Below are positions 1 through 9,035 of a stretch of DNA of 64,000 nucleotides, piece by piece. The stretch's first letter is position 1; the number at the start of each line of letters is the position of its first letter. A program made the translations under genes and the position numbers. This stretch comes from Dokdonella sp. (GTDB lineage Bacteria > Pseudomonadota > Gammaproteobacteria > Xanthomonadales > Rhodanobacteraceae), in the NCBI GenBank assembly GCA_024707225.1, contig JANQAE010000001.1, positions 1,612,001-1,676,000 of the forward strand, given 5' to 3'. Under the pieces are notes generated by a model that was not told the origin of the DNA, did no database searches, and was given only the letters and a program-made list of their open reading frames with translations.

Positions 1-597
1 TTTCGACTCTCGGATGCAATGGAGCAGACCCTCGTCGCGTTCCTGGAAGGCGATGCCGGCGGTGGAGTCGACATCGGTCCGCTGATCGAGGCCAACATCC
101 TGACGCCGGCGCAGCCGGAGACCGCCGGATCTGTCAGCCCGGCCATCGAGCTACCGCGGCGCAGTCTCGTTGAACGGCGGCCACCGCCACGCAAGATCGC
201 AGCGAGCGTACTGATCGACGCCTTCACCATTGTCTGTACGACGCAATGGCGGCTGAAACGGCGCAAGCTCAAGCAAGTGCTCGACGCGCTCGTCGCATAC
301 AGGCAACAGCACACTCCGCAGACCATCAAGACATCCAACGGCGTGCGTCAACCAGGCCTGATGGAAACCGTTGACGACTTTCGTCGCGTTCGACGCTACG
401 TCCCAATCGAACCGATATGCCTCCTTGACTCGCTCGCAATGACGCGATTCCTGGCGAAGCGTGGATTGAACGCGAGCATCGTGTTCGGCGTCACGACCGA
501 TCCTTTCTCCGCGCATTGCTGGGTCCAAACCGGCGACTTGGTTCTGAACGATACCGTCGGACATACCAGCGCCTACGTTCCGATTCGGGTCGTTTGA
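1..597 (+). CDS. Lasso peptide maturation protein B (RRE + transglutaminase-like leader peptidase), 5' end off window
   Basis: The frame is open from base 1, so the gene is truncated by the window; 198 codons are visible. The protein should cleave the leader from a lasso precursor peptide in the cytoplasm. The visible N-terminal part (around AMEQTLVAFLEG and ILTPA) looks like the end of a PqqD-like recognition element. The C-terminal half is a transglutaminase-like fold with the expected triad: Cys at codon 418 (PICLLDS), His at codon 514 (AHCWVQ) and Asp at codon 550 (LND). Its TGA stop overlaps the ATG of the next gene (ATGA), so the two are translationally coupled. The neighbouring cyclase and isopeptidase make this call firm; the RRE part is less certain because it is incomplete. 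Confidence 0.88.
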   Translation, partial: FRLSDAMEQTLVAFLEGDAGGGVDIGPLIEANILTPAQPETAGSVSPAIELPRRSLVERRPPPRKIAASVLIDAFTIVCTTQWRLKRRKLKQVLDALVAYRQQHTPQTIKTSNGVRQPGLMETVDDFRRVRRYVPIEPICLLDSLAMTRFLAKRGLNASIVFGVTTDPFSAHCWVQTGDLVLNDTVGHTSAYVPIRVV

Positions 598-2342
598 TGA
601 GCTATTCCTACATCGTCCTGATAGAGGACGAGAGCCGAGCCACGAGCAGGATGGATGGACAGGTCGACCTGGCCCTCGATGCCCTCGGCATGCGGCTTCG
701 CTACGCGTCCGGTCCGATCAAGGTATTCGCTCAAGAGCAAACGCCGATCATCCTCCTGCCCGGAAGCGGGGTGGTGATCGGCGACCTCTTTACCAGGATC
801 GGCAGAGTCGTTTCGGACGGCAGGCAACTTCCGACGTTGACGCAGCCGTCGCAGTTCCGCGATCACCTGCTCAAGCATTACTGGGGGGACTACGTACTCG
901 TGCAGCCGTCGGTCGACGGCACCCGAAGCCTGAGTTTCACCCGAGACCCGTCCGGGGGCCTGGGTTGCGTCTACGTTCTGCAAAGCGGTTCTGGTTTCGT
1001 CGCGTCCGACGTCTCGGTTGCAGCTGATACCGGGTTGTATCGGAGGCAGATAGACTGGGACGCCGTTGTCCAACTGCTGACTTACCCGAACCACAAGGCG
1101 CAGCGCACAGCACTGGTCGACGTCCGCGAGTTGTTGCCTGGATGCTCCCTGCAGCTGCACGGACAGGACGTCTCTGCAACGCTCGCCTGGTCGCCTTGGG
1201 ATCACGTCGCCGCTGCAAATCGCCATCGTGACTTCGCCGAAGCGGCGGCCGACGTTCGTTCCGCTGTTCTGAGCGTCATCAAGGCCTGGGCAAAGATCGA
1301 CCCATTCATCCTGCTGGAGCTGTCCGGAGGCCTGGATTCGTCGATCGTAGGCATGTGCCTGCATCAGGCCCGGGCTCGTGTAGCCTGCTGTACCCTCGTG
1401 ACGCCGGTTCCCGGCGCCGACGAGCGTCAGTACGCCGACCTCATCGCCCAGCGTCTCGGCGTCACGCTTCACGCCATCGAGTTGAAGTACGAAGACGCGC
1501 GCTTCGATTTCGTACCGCCGGCACACTTGGCGAACCCAAGCATCACCGCGCTCCAGTACGCCACGAACTCGGCGTTCGACGCAATGGGCGACAGGCTGGA
1601 TGTCGGCAGCTTCTACTCCGGCGGCGGTGGCGACACGGTGTTCTCGTTTCTCGGAAGCGCGGCACCTGCTGCGGATGCGGTCAGAGAGCGCGGCTTTGCG
1701 ACAGGCATTGCTGCGATCCGGGACCTTTCCGCCTTGCACGAATGCACGTTCTGGAAGGCGGCTCGCTTGACGGTGCGCAAGCTGCTGAGACAACGTAGGA
1801 GCCTCGGCAAGCCGGACGGATCGTTTCTCAATCCGGCCAAGGTTTCGCGCAGTGTGCAAGACCATCCGTGGTTTGCAGCTGCGCCTGCCCACGCCTTGCC
1901 CGGCGACCGGGACAGAATCTTTGATCTGGCCGGCACGCAGGTTTTTCGGGACTACCTGCCGCGCGGCATGCGCCGACCGCTACGCATGCCGTTGTTGTCG
2001 CAACCGGTCGTGGAGGCCTGTCTTCGAGTGCCTACGTGGATGTGGATACGCGAAGGGCTCAATCGAGCAGTCGCCCGATCTGCGTTCGCGGACATGCTGC
2101 CCAAGGACATTCTCGAGCGCCGAAGCAAGGGGACGTTCGTCAACTACTCGGGCGCAATCTACCGGCGAAGCAAGGAACGCATGCAGGACTTTCTGCTGAC
2201 AGGGATTCTGCAAGAGCGCGGCCTGCTCGATACGCACGCGCTCACCACGTTCTTCGCGACCGATCTGCGCTCGGGCGATCAGTCCCTGCAGCGAATCTAC
2301 GACCTGTGCATGGTCGAGAACTGGGTCCGCCATCAATCCTAG
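597..2342 (+). CDS. Lasso peptide cyclase C (asparagine synthetase-like)
   Basis: 581 residues. It should adenylate an Asp/Glu side chain of the core peptide and close the macrolactam ring of the lasso. The asparagine-synthase PP-loop SGGLDSS lies at nt 1323-1343 (about residue 243), and an N-terminal glutaminase-like domain lacks the nucleophilic Cys at position 2 (it begins MSYSYIVLIED), as in McjC-type cyclases that do not use glutamine. I chose the ATG at 597 because it overlaps the stop of gene B; the longer frame from 516 only adds residues that duplicate B coding sequence. Its stop TAG shares the palindrome CTAG (2339-2342) with the stop of the convergent isopeptidase gene. Confidence 0.92.
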   Translation: MSYSYIVLIEDESRATSRMDGQVDLALDALGMRLRYASGPIKVFAQEQTPIILLPGSGVVIGDLFTRIGRVVSDGRQLPTLTQPSQFRDHLLKHYWGDYVLVQPSVDGTRSLSFTRDPSGGLGCVYVLQSGSGFVASDVSVAADTGLYRRQIDWDAVVQLLTYPNHKAQRTALVDVRELLPGCSLQLHGQDVSATLAWSPWDHVAAANRHRDFAEAAADVRSAVLSVIKAWAKIDPFILLELSGGLDSSIVGMCLHQARARVACCTLVTPVPGADERQYADLIAQRLGVTLHAIELKYEDARFDFVPPAHLANPSITALQYATNSAFDAMGDRLDVGSFYSGGGGDTVFSFLGSAAPAADAVRERGFATGIAAIRDLSALHECTFWKAARLTVRKLLRQRRSLGKPDGSFLNPAKVSRSVQDHPWFAAAPAHALPGDRDRIFDLAGTQVFRDYLPRGMRRPLRMPLLSQPVVEACLRVPTWMWIREGLNRAVARSAFADMLPKDILERRSKGTFVNYSGAIYRRSKERMQDFLLTGILQERGLLDTHALTTFFATDLRSGDQSLQRIYDLCMVENWVRHQS

Positions 2343-4450
2343 CGGCCCGAATCCCTGCTCCGCTCGGTGGTCGCTGCCTGCTTCATGGACCGCCAGTAGA
2401 CATACTGCGCAGCCTTGGCGGGGTCTTCATCTTCAACGCCCTTGAGCCAGAAGCCGAACCAATCGAGGTTTCTTTGGTAGGCGGCGACTTTGTGCCTGGG
2501 CTGGAACATCTGGTGCGGCTCATGCGGAAACACGTACAGGTCCGCTCGCTGGGCGCGTATCAGTGGGATAGCGTAGTCGAGCGCGTACAGGTATTCCTGC
2601 TCGGGCATCTGCATCAGGATCGGGGCGCGGATTCGGTCGAGGTAGAAGACGGGTGAAAGCACACGCCAGCGCTCCGGCGTCTCGTCTGGCGGACCGAGCT
2701 GCCAGGATTCGCGCAAGCCGGAAAGGAACGCATCGCCTTTGAGACTTCCGACTAGGTAGTAGTTCGGCGAGATCAAAGGCGACGTAATCGACGCCGCAGC
2801 GAGTAGATCGGAATGCGCAGCCGTCCAAAGCGTCACCTCGCTGCCGAAGCTGAGCCCGCCCATACCGATGTGTGCGCGATCGATTTCACCACTTGAGGCC
2901 AGCAGCTCGACAACGCTCTCGATCGCGGATCGGCCAAGATCGTACCGCTGAACCGCATCCAGAATACGGCCCGGCGCGCGATTGATGCAGAGCGCGGCGA
3001 TGCCTGACGCCGCCATCGATGCCAAAGGCCACTGGTCGCCCAGGCCGCCGCGCAGGAACCCGTCGCAGCTGTAATAGGTGACGAACAACGGCGGTGGTCC
3101 GGAGTCTGCGCGTGTGGCCGGAAAGAACTGACCCGTGAATGGCTGTCCATTCGCATCCGACCAGCGCAGCAGTCGCACAGGCGCTGCTTGCGCCAAGTCT
3201 TGCGCAAGCGCAGCGTTCGGGTCGAACAGAACCCGGCGTTCCCCTGTCACGATGTCGATTCGCTCCAGACGGGGCGGTCGATCCGCCTCCGCGGCTACGC
3301 ACACCAGCGCAGCGTGCGACACGCCACAGCCGGAGTACGGGTCGCGCCCGCCGCTGACCAGCCCCGTCGAGCGCATGACCAGCTGCACGTCGCCCGTGTT
3401 CACTGACCACCGGAATATCGACTGCGCCAGCCCTTCCGCAGGGTCCGTCACCGTATACAGCACATCGTTGCTGTCCGGTCGCCAGACGACGCTCGTGATC
3501 GGCTTGTCCCTGCAGAGTTCCGCGCGACATTCGGCAGGGTTGCGGTCCTGCGGGTTGCCGAGCACGTACAGCCGAATCTCGGATTCGTCCAATGGCCGGC
3601 CTGAGTCGTCGTCGCGCACGACCAGCGCGATGCGGCCATCGTGTTCTTGCTGGGCCAGCTTCCATACCTGTCCCCGCCTGGAAGGAAGGTCGGACGCCGC
3701 GAGCGGCGCCGGCGGCGCGTCGTGCTCCGCAAGGTCTCGCCGCGCACGCGTGACTAGATCAACCGCCCGCCAACGAACCGGGGTGTCGGACAGGAGCGAC
3801 CCTCGATCAAACCAGCTTCCCACATAGCGCTGCGTCGCCAGCCTGCCCTCCAGATTGCCTGAGCGGAACACGCCCTGGCCGACCGGCACGGTCTGGTCGA
3901 TGCGGATTCCGTTGTCGTACTCGGCCTGCTCCACCGCGATGACATCCTCGCGCGAGGCCCCGACGCTGTACATCAAGACTCGCCCGTCGCGGGTCAGTGA
4001 GAAGGAGCGAACATCCGCGGAATCGACCGCAATCGGCTCGGCGCCCGACCCGTCTACCGCGACGCGCCAGACTTCGATCCTGCCATCGAGGAGCGCGCGG
4101 TAGTAGATCCAACGTCCGTCCGGTGACCAGGTTGCGACGGTCGGTAGCGAGACGCCCGCGGAATCGCGCAGCGGGACGCCGCCGTCCGCCAGGCGTACCG
4201 GCGGCGAGTAGCCATCCGCCTGCTGTACGTACCAAACGCTGTCGTAGGTGTTGCGCTCGATGGACGCCTGTTCGAGCCGGAACGCTACATAACGCCCGTC
4301 TGGCGATACCGCGGGACTTCCAATATCGATCACCTCCACCAGCTGTCGCGGCGAGACGGCGCCAGCGTCGCAAACGCCGGCCAGCGCCGTGGCCCACACG
4401 ATTGGCGCCAGCAGGTCTCTGGCGGCTTTCTTGGTCAAGCGGATCAGCAC
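2339..4450 (-). CDS. Lasso peptide isopeptidase (S9 prolyl-oligopeptidase family, AtxE2-like)
   Basis: 703 residues from a GTG start. In proteobacterial lasso clusters this enzyme cuts the isopeptide bond and linearises the imported lasso peptide. An N-terminal hydrophobic stretch (LLAPIVWATALAGV) looks like a signal peptide, then come beta-propeller repeats (SPDGRYVAF, SPDGRWIYY, WRPDSNDVLY), and the C-terminal alpha/beta hydrolase domain carries the nucleophile elbow GGLSFGSE (Ser near residue 534) and a late His in PHEPHQMF (near residue 646). It is the last gene of the sigma-FecR-receptor operon, 55 bp after the receptor. A generic S9 peptidase is the alternative, but location opposite genes B and C makes the isopeptidase call strong. 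Confidence 0.88.
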   Translation of the reverse strand: MLIRLTKKAARDLLAPIVWATALAGVCDAGAVSPRQLVEVIDIGSPAVSPDGRYVAFRLEQASIERNTYDSVWYVQQADGYSPPVRLADGGVPLRDSAGVSLPTVATWSPDGRWIYYRALLDGRIEVWRVAVDGSGAEPIAVDSADVRSFSLTRDGRVLMYSVGASREDVIAVEQAEYDNGIRIDQTVPVGQGVFRSGNLEGRLATQRYVGSWFDRGSLLSDTPVRWRAVDLVTRARRDLAEHDAPPAPLAASDLPSRRGQVWKLAQQEHDGRIALVVRDDDSGRPLDESEIRLYVLGNPQDRNPAECRAELCRDKPITSVVWRPDSNDVLYTVTDPAEGLAQSIFRWSVNTGDVQLVMRSTGLVSGGRDPYSGCGVSHAALVCVAAEADRPPRLERIDIVTGERRVLFDPNAALAQDLAQAAPVRLLRWSDANGQPFTGQFFPATRADSGPPPLFVTYYSCDGFLRGGLGDQWPLASMAASGIAALCINRAPGRILDAVQRYDLGRSAIESVVELLASSGEIDRAHIGMGGLSFGSEVTLWTAAHSDLLAAASITSPLISPNYYLVGSLKGDAFLSGLRESWQLGPPDETPERWRVLSPVFYLDRIRAPILMQMPEQEYLYALDYAIPLIRAQRADLYVFPHEPHQMFQPRHKVAAYQRNLDWFGFWLKGVEDEDPAKAAQYVYWRSMKQAATTERSRDSGR

Positions 4451-4505
4451 ACAGTTGCTCCGGTGTCGGCGGTACTTCTTGAAAGACGTCCGAAGTTCAG
4501 CGACG

Positions 4506-7163
4506 TCACCAGCGCTTGGTCACCGACAGGCTCAAGAATCGCCCGATGGCCGAGTAGTTCGTCGAGTCGTAGGGCGCCACATAGAGCGGCGTGTCGATTG
4601 CATAGAGCGGTGGCGCCCGATCCAGCACGTTCTGTGCTGCGAGCGCGAACTCCAGGCCGGACCAGGCATCGCCGCGTTCACCGGTGTCGTAGCGCAGCGT
4701 CGCATCGAAGGTCGTGAAGGATGCGGATTTCACGTTGTCCAGCGTGTTGGTGACGCCCCCCGTGTAGTTCGCGAAGGTCGATGCGGAGAAACCTCCCTGA
4801 CTCCAGACCGCGCCGATGCGAGCGTTGACTTTCGCGGGGTTGAATAGCGTGCCGGCCAGGTCGTAGGGATCGGGCATGCCTTTGGTCTGCTGCGTACTGT
4901 CGAGCCAACTGGCTGCCCCCCGAATCGTCAAGCGGCCCGGTCCGAGATCGAACCGATACGAGCCGGACAGATCGACGCCTCTGACGCGCTGTCGGTTCGC
5001 GTTGACGTAGCGCACGTCGAGAATCGCGATCACGCTGGCCGGATCGTAAGGTGCCGCCGTGTAGTTGTAGAACGCGTCGACGCGGGACACGATGTCGGCC
5101 AGCCGCTCCGCGGTGGGCGACCGATCGACGAACTCGGCGTAGATGGGGTTATCCAAGGCCCCGTAACCGGCACTGGGCTCGATGACACGGCTCGTGTAGT
5201 CGACGTTGAACCAGGTCAGTTCGGCATCTAGGCCAGGCAGGGCTTCGGGGTGGAACGCAAGCGAGGCCGTCCAGGTCCGGGCACGTTCGGGGTCCAGATC
5301 CGGGTTGCCACCGTTCAAGTAGAGCAGCGTATCGCCCTCGGCGTAGTCGGTCACGCCGAAAGCGCTCGGATCGAACAGGTGGGCCATCATGGCGTAGTTG
5401 CGCTGAAACAGCGTAGGCGCTTTGAAGGATTTGCCCCACGTCGCTTTCAGCGTGAAGTCGGCGCTAGGGCCGTAGATCACGCCTAATGTCGGCGTGGAGA
5501 CACGGCCGAAGCTGTCGTAGTCCTCGCTGCGCACGGCAGCGGTCACCGTCAACCGCTCGACGCCGGACACGTTCGATTGGGCGCCGACCAGTGGAAGATT
5601 GATCTCCATGTAGCCGAAGCGGCTGCTCTCGGTGCCTCGCGCCTTCGTCGCGCCTGCCAGATGATCGTCCCAGGAATACTCGTTCCTCCGGTAGCCAGCG
5701 CCGACCGCGAGGCGGGCGTCGCCCGCGTTCGTCCGGAACAACGGGCCTTCGGCCGATGCCTCGTAGACCTTGCTCTCGTTGCAGTGGCACTCGTAGAACA
5801 GAGGCGTTGCGACACGGGTGTCGGTGTCGACACGAACATGGTCGGTAAAGAACTCGTCCTTGCCCCAGGCGCCGCCGAAGGACAGTGCCCAATCGTTCGG
5901 CAAAGAAAACTCAAGGCTCGGCGCCACGAAGGAAGTCGTGGTTTCGGGCCGCATGGCGTTGTAGATCGATAGACTTCCGGCGTAGTAGTTGTAGGTCTGC
6001 TCACGCTCGGTACGCAGCGCGTCCAGGCGCAGCTCCAGCGTGTCGCCGATCGACTGATGCGCGCTGACCAGGCCGCTGCGCAGTTCGCTGCCCGCGTAGA
6101 TCGTGGTCGGGTCGATCAAGTGGTCGCTGTACGAGCGGTCCGAGGCGTAGATGGGATCGACCGAAGCGCGCTTGAACGTCGCGATCAGGCCACCGCTCGC
6201 CCAGGCGGTGCCGGCGGTCGCGTGGTACTCCCTCGTCGTCAGGCCGCCATCGGTCGCAGTACCGTAACGGGTACCGACAGCGACGCCTTCATAGTCCCGC
6301 CGGAGAATGACATTGGCGACGCCGCCTACGGCGTCGGACCCGTAGATCGCCGAGGCGCCGTCCGCGACAATCTCGACGCGATCGACGGCATCCACCGGAA
6401 TCGAAGCGATGTCGACGGCCTGGACGAAGCCGCTGTATGCCAGTCGCTTTCCGTTGAGCAGCGTCAGGGAGGCATCAGGACCTAGACCGCGCAGGTTCAG
6501 GCTCGAACCGCCCGTCACGTTCTGGTTGGCCATACCACCACCGGTGACGTTGCCCATGAAAACGCCTGGATTCTGGCCGCCGGTAAAATTCTGAGGAACG
6601 GAGCGGACGACCTCACCAAGATCGGTGAATCCTTCCTCCGCGATCTGTTCCGAGCCGATCGTCGTGACCGGCGATGGCGTCGTCCCGCCGCGAATACGCG
6701 TACCCGTCACGGTCATTCGTTCCAGGTCCGTCGCCTGCGGTTCTGCGCGCGTGGCCGATGGCGGCGGCCTCGGCGTCTCGACCGGTTTCGGCGTTGACGC
6801 CGGGCGCGGCTCGGACCGCTGGATGATGATGGTCTTGTCGGCGATCTGCCGGTACTCCAGTCCGCTCCCCTGCAGCAGGCGTTCGAGCGCCGCACGCCAG
6901 GTGAGCTGCCCCGAGAGCGCACTGGCCCGCTTGCCGGCCACCACGTCGGGCGGAAACACGATCTGCACCTGGCTCTGGCGCGAGAGCTGATTCAGCGCGG
7001 CCTCCAGCGTGCCCGCCTCGATCGCGTAGGCGCGCGGCGCCTCGCTGCTCTGCGCGTGCACGGCGCCGGTGCCGCCGACCGTCGTCAATGCCAGAAAGCA
7101 GGCCGCATAGAGCTGGCGCCGCGCGAGTGCCTGCCTACGCCGATTGCCGTATTGCTCGATCAT
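4506..7163 (-). CDS. TonB-dependent outer-membrane receptor with STN signalling domain
   Basis: 885 residues from the ATG at 7163, which has a GGGGA ribosome site 5 nt upstream; the longer start at 7193 lacks one. A signal peptide (LYAACFLALTTVGGTGAVHAQ) is followed by an STN domain (about residues 45-110, IEAGTLEAALNQLSRQSQ), a proline-rich linker, a TonB-box-like LERMTVTGTRIRG, the plug and a long beta-barrel ending in the aromatic residue of SLSVTKRW. STN domains pass the occupancy signal to a periplasmic FecR. The likely ligand is the lasso peptide made by the adjacent genes, or a metal complex of it; the ligand is inferred from context only. Confidence 0.92.
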   Translation of the reverse strand: MIEQYGNRRRQALARRQLYAACFLALTTVGGTGAVHAQSSEAPRAYAIEAGTLEAALNQLSRQSQVQIVFPPDVVAGKRASALSGQLTWRAALERLLQGSGLEYRQIADKTIIIQRSEPRPASTPKPVETPRPPPSATRAEPQATDLERMTVTGTRIRGGTTPSPVTTIGSEQIAEEGFTDLGEVVRSVPQNFTGGQNPGVFMGNVTGGGMANQNVTGGSSLNLRGLGPDASLTLLNGKRLAYSGFVQAVDIASIPVDAVDRVEIVADGASAIYGSDAVGGVANVILRRDYEGVAVGTRYGTATDGGLTTREYHATAGTAWASGGLIATFKRASVDPIYASDRSYSDHLIDPTTIYAGSELRSGLVSAHQSIGDTLELRLDALRTEREQTYNYYAGSLSIYNAMRPETTTSFVAPSLEFSLPNDWALSFGGAWGKDEFFTDHVRVDTDTRVATPLFYECHCNESKVYEASAEGPLFRTNAGDARLAVGAGYRRNEYSWDDHLAGATKARGTESSRFGYMEINLPLVGAQSNVSGVERLTVTAAVRSEDYDSFGRVSTPTLGVIYGPSADFTLKATWGKSFKAPTLFQRNYAMMAHLFDPSAFGVTDYAEGDTLLYLNGGNPDLDPERARTWTASLAFHPEALPGLDAELTWFNVDYTSRVIEPSAGYGALDNPIYAEFVDRSPTAERLADIVSRVDAFYNYTAAPYDPASVIAILDVRYVNANRQRVRGVDLSGSYRFDLGPGRLTIRGAASWLDSTQQTKGMPDPYDLAGTLFNPAKVNARIGAVWSQGGFSASTFANYTGGVTNTLDNVKSASFTTFDATLRYDTGERGDAWSGLEFALAAQNVLDRAPPLYAIDTPLYVAPYDSTNYSAIGRFLSLSVTKRW

Positions 7164-7267
7164 TGGTGTCCCCATTGGTTGGCGGGCCGCCATGTGCCCG
7201 TCACCAGACGGTCATGGGCCTTCCAAAGGAACGATGCAGCGACGCGGCCTACCCGGACACGCCACTG

Positions 7268-8245
7268 TCACTTTTTTTCGTAGAGCACGATTTCGCTGGT
7301 GCTGCGCTCGACCCGCACCGGCCAGCCGAACTCCAGCGCAAGCGCCAGCGCTTCCGGTGCCTTCGGATCAAACGTGCCACTGACCGGCACCTGGGCCACC
7401 GCGGCGTCGCCGAGACGGATCGGCGTGCCGCCATAGCGGTTGACCTCGGCGACGAGTGTGCTGATCGGCCAGGCCTGCACGACGAGTTGCCCGTTTGTCC
7501 AGCCTTCGGCATTCGCTCGGTCCGCTGCGCTCAAGCGCTGGACCGTGCCGAGCGTGCCGGCCGCGAGGACCGCGACCCGTTCGCCCGGCGCCAACGTCGC
7601 CTTGCCGTCCGACTGCCGGGACGCGACCACCACCTGCCCCTCCAACAGTGTCACGTCTCCCGCCCCGCCATCGAGCCTCACCTGAAACTGCGTGCCGGTC
7701 GCAGTGACGGAGGCCGGGCCGGCTTGGACGATGAAGGGTCGTGCCGCGTCCTTGCTGACGTGGAAATCGACCCTGCCCTGCCGCAGCACCAGGCTGCGTT
7801 CGCGGCGGCTGTAGTGCACATCCAGGCGCGTCGCGGTGTCCATCACGACGTGGGAGCCATCCTCGAGGTCGATGGTCCGTTGCTCGCCGGCCGCGGTGGC
7901 GTATTGGTAGATCGTGCCGGGGGCACCCTGCATCGACATGAGAAAGAGCCAGGCCACGAGCACGGAGGCCGCCGTCGCCAGCAGCGGCCAACGGCGGCGG
8001 GCGAGCCACGACCGCTTGTCGATATGCCGCGCCTCGCGCACCGCCGCTGCGATATCCGGGTCCTCCTGCGCAAGCTCCGCGCTGAGGTCCCACAGGTCCT
8101 CCAGGTTCGCGTAGGCATCCGCGTGGCGCGGTTCGGCACGCCAGCGCTCGAACGCGGCGCGTTCCTCGGAACTGCAATCCGGTGCCCGCAGCCGCGCGAA
8201 CCACCGATGGGCCTGCGAGCGTGCGATGTCGTCGGCGTTGTTCAT
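7268..8245 (-). CDS. FecR-like transmembrane anti-sigma regulator
   Basis: 325 residues. The N-terminal cytoplasmic part (SQAHRWFARLRAPDCSSEE) is the DUF4880-type sigma-binding segment typical of FecR. One membrane helix follows (WPLLATAASVLVAWLFLMS, about residues 85-105), and the periplasmic FecR domain contains YQYATAAGEQRTIDLEDGS and ends with an STN-like tail. It receives the signal from the receptor STN domain and controls the ECF sigma factor encoded 7 bp upstream. ATG at 8245 is chosen because it follows the sigma stop directly and begins the recognisable domain; a longer frame reading into the sigma gene is an overprint. Confidence 0.92.
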   Translation of the reverse strand: MNNADDIARSQAHRWFARLRAPDCSSEERAAFERWRAEPRHADAYANLEDLWDLSAELAQEDPDIAAAVREARHIDKRSWLARRRWPLLATAASVLVAWLFLMSMQGAPGTIYQYATAAGEQRTIDLEDGSHVVMDTATRLDVHYSRRERSLVLRQGRVDFHVSKDAARPFIVQAGPASVTATGTQFQVRLDGGAGDVTLLEGQVVVASRQSDGKATLAPGERVAVLAAGTLGTVQRLSAADRANAEGWTNGQLVVQAWPISTLVAEVNRYGGTPIRLGDAAVAQVPVSGTFDPKAPEALALALEFGWPVRVERSTSEIVLYEKK

Positions 8246-8252
8246 CTGATGA

Positions 8253-8828
8253 CTACGATGCACGAGGGCGCGTTCCCCGGACATAGGCATCGATAGACGC
8301 GACCGCGCGGCCGACGCTCTTCTCGACCGACATGACCGAAATACCGCAGTGCTCGGCGATCTGCGCATAGGACAGGCCATCCACGCGGCTGAGCAAGTAG
8401 ATTTGCCGGCGGCGCGGCGGTAGCGCCAGAATCGCCGCGCGCAGCAGCGCTTTGCGCTGGCTCTGCTCGATCCGTTCCTCGTGCTCGATCGCCTCCGAGA
8501 CCAGCGGTACGGCATCCAGCGGTACGTGGTGCTGCGCCTGGTGACTGGCCCGGCGGCGATAGAACTCACCGACCACGTTGCTGGCAACCCGAAACAGCAG
8601 GGGCCGCCAGGCATGGGCGGGTTCGCCGCGGTAGCGCAGCAGCCGCAGCAGGCTCTCCTGGGCCGCGTCCTGGGCGTCCGCGTCCGACGGCAGATGGGAG
8701 CGCAGGTACTTCAACAGGCCGTCGCGGGATGCGCGCATGAAGGCGTCGAAGTCCTGCCCCGTCGCGCAGGATTCCTCGTCGGCGAACGCCGACGGAAAGG
8801 GCACGTAGCTGTCATGGCCGTGGGTCAT
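8253..8828 (-). CDS. ECF sigma factor, FecI-like
   Basis: 191 residues. Region 2 is visible as FMRASRDGLLKYLRSHL and DAQDAAQESLLRLLRYRG, and region 4 as ILALPPRRRQIYLLSRVDG followed by the helix-turn-helix SYAQIAEHCGISVMSVEKSV. It should direct RNA polymerase to the promoter of its own operon when the receptor is occupied, coupling uptake and hydrolysis of the lasso peptide. ATG at 8828 starts the conserved region; the open frame continues far upstream, antisense to the next gene, and that part is not coding. Confidence 0.92.
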   Translation of the reverse strand: MTHGHDSYVPFPSAFADEESCATGQDFDAFMRASRDGLLKYLRSHLPSDADAQDAAQESLLRLLRYRGEPAHAWRPLLFRVASNVVGEFYRRRASHQAQHHVPLDAVPLVSEAIEHEERIEQSQRKALLRAAILALPPRRRQIYLLSRVDGLSYAQIAEHCGISVMSVEKSVGRAVASIDAYVRGTRPRAS

Positions 8829-9035
8829 GTCCACCCTGTTCGATGCCGCGCGGGCACCGCCATGTTCAGCCCGACTTGCACCTTTTTGCAACCGGAATTT
8901 GAATCGTAAGTGGCTGTTCTGTTGACCAAAATCAGCCAATGCAGGAAGTCGGAGAACCCGGACAGCCGTCCGTCGCACTTGCAGCGCCGCGAGGCCGCGG
9001 CGTATGGTGGCTGAGGGGTTGCCAGGGATGACGGC
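8829..9035. promoter_or_regulatory. Divergent promoter region of the sigma operon and the transglutaminase-like gene
   Basis: 207 bp separate two divergent genes, so promoters for both must lie here. On the minus strand a TGCAA direct repeat (TTGCAAAAAGGTGCAAGTC, near 8872-8890) lies about 45 bp from the sigma start and is AT-rich relative to its surroundings. I cannot assign -35/-10 elements with confidence. Confidence 0.3.
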
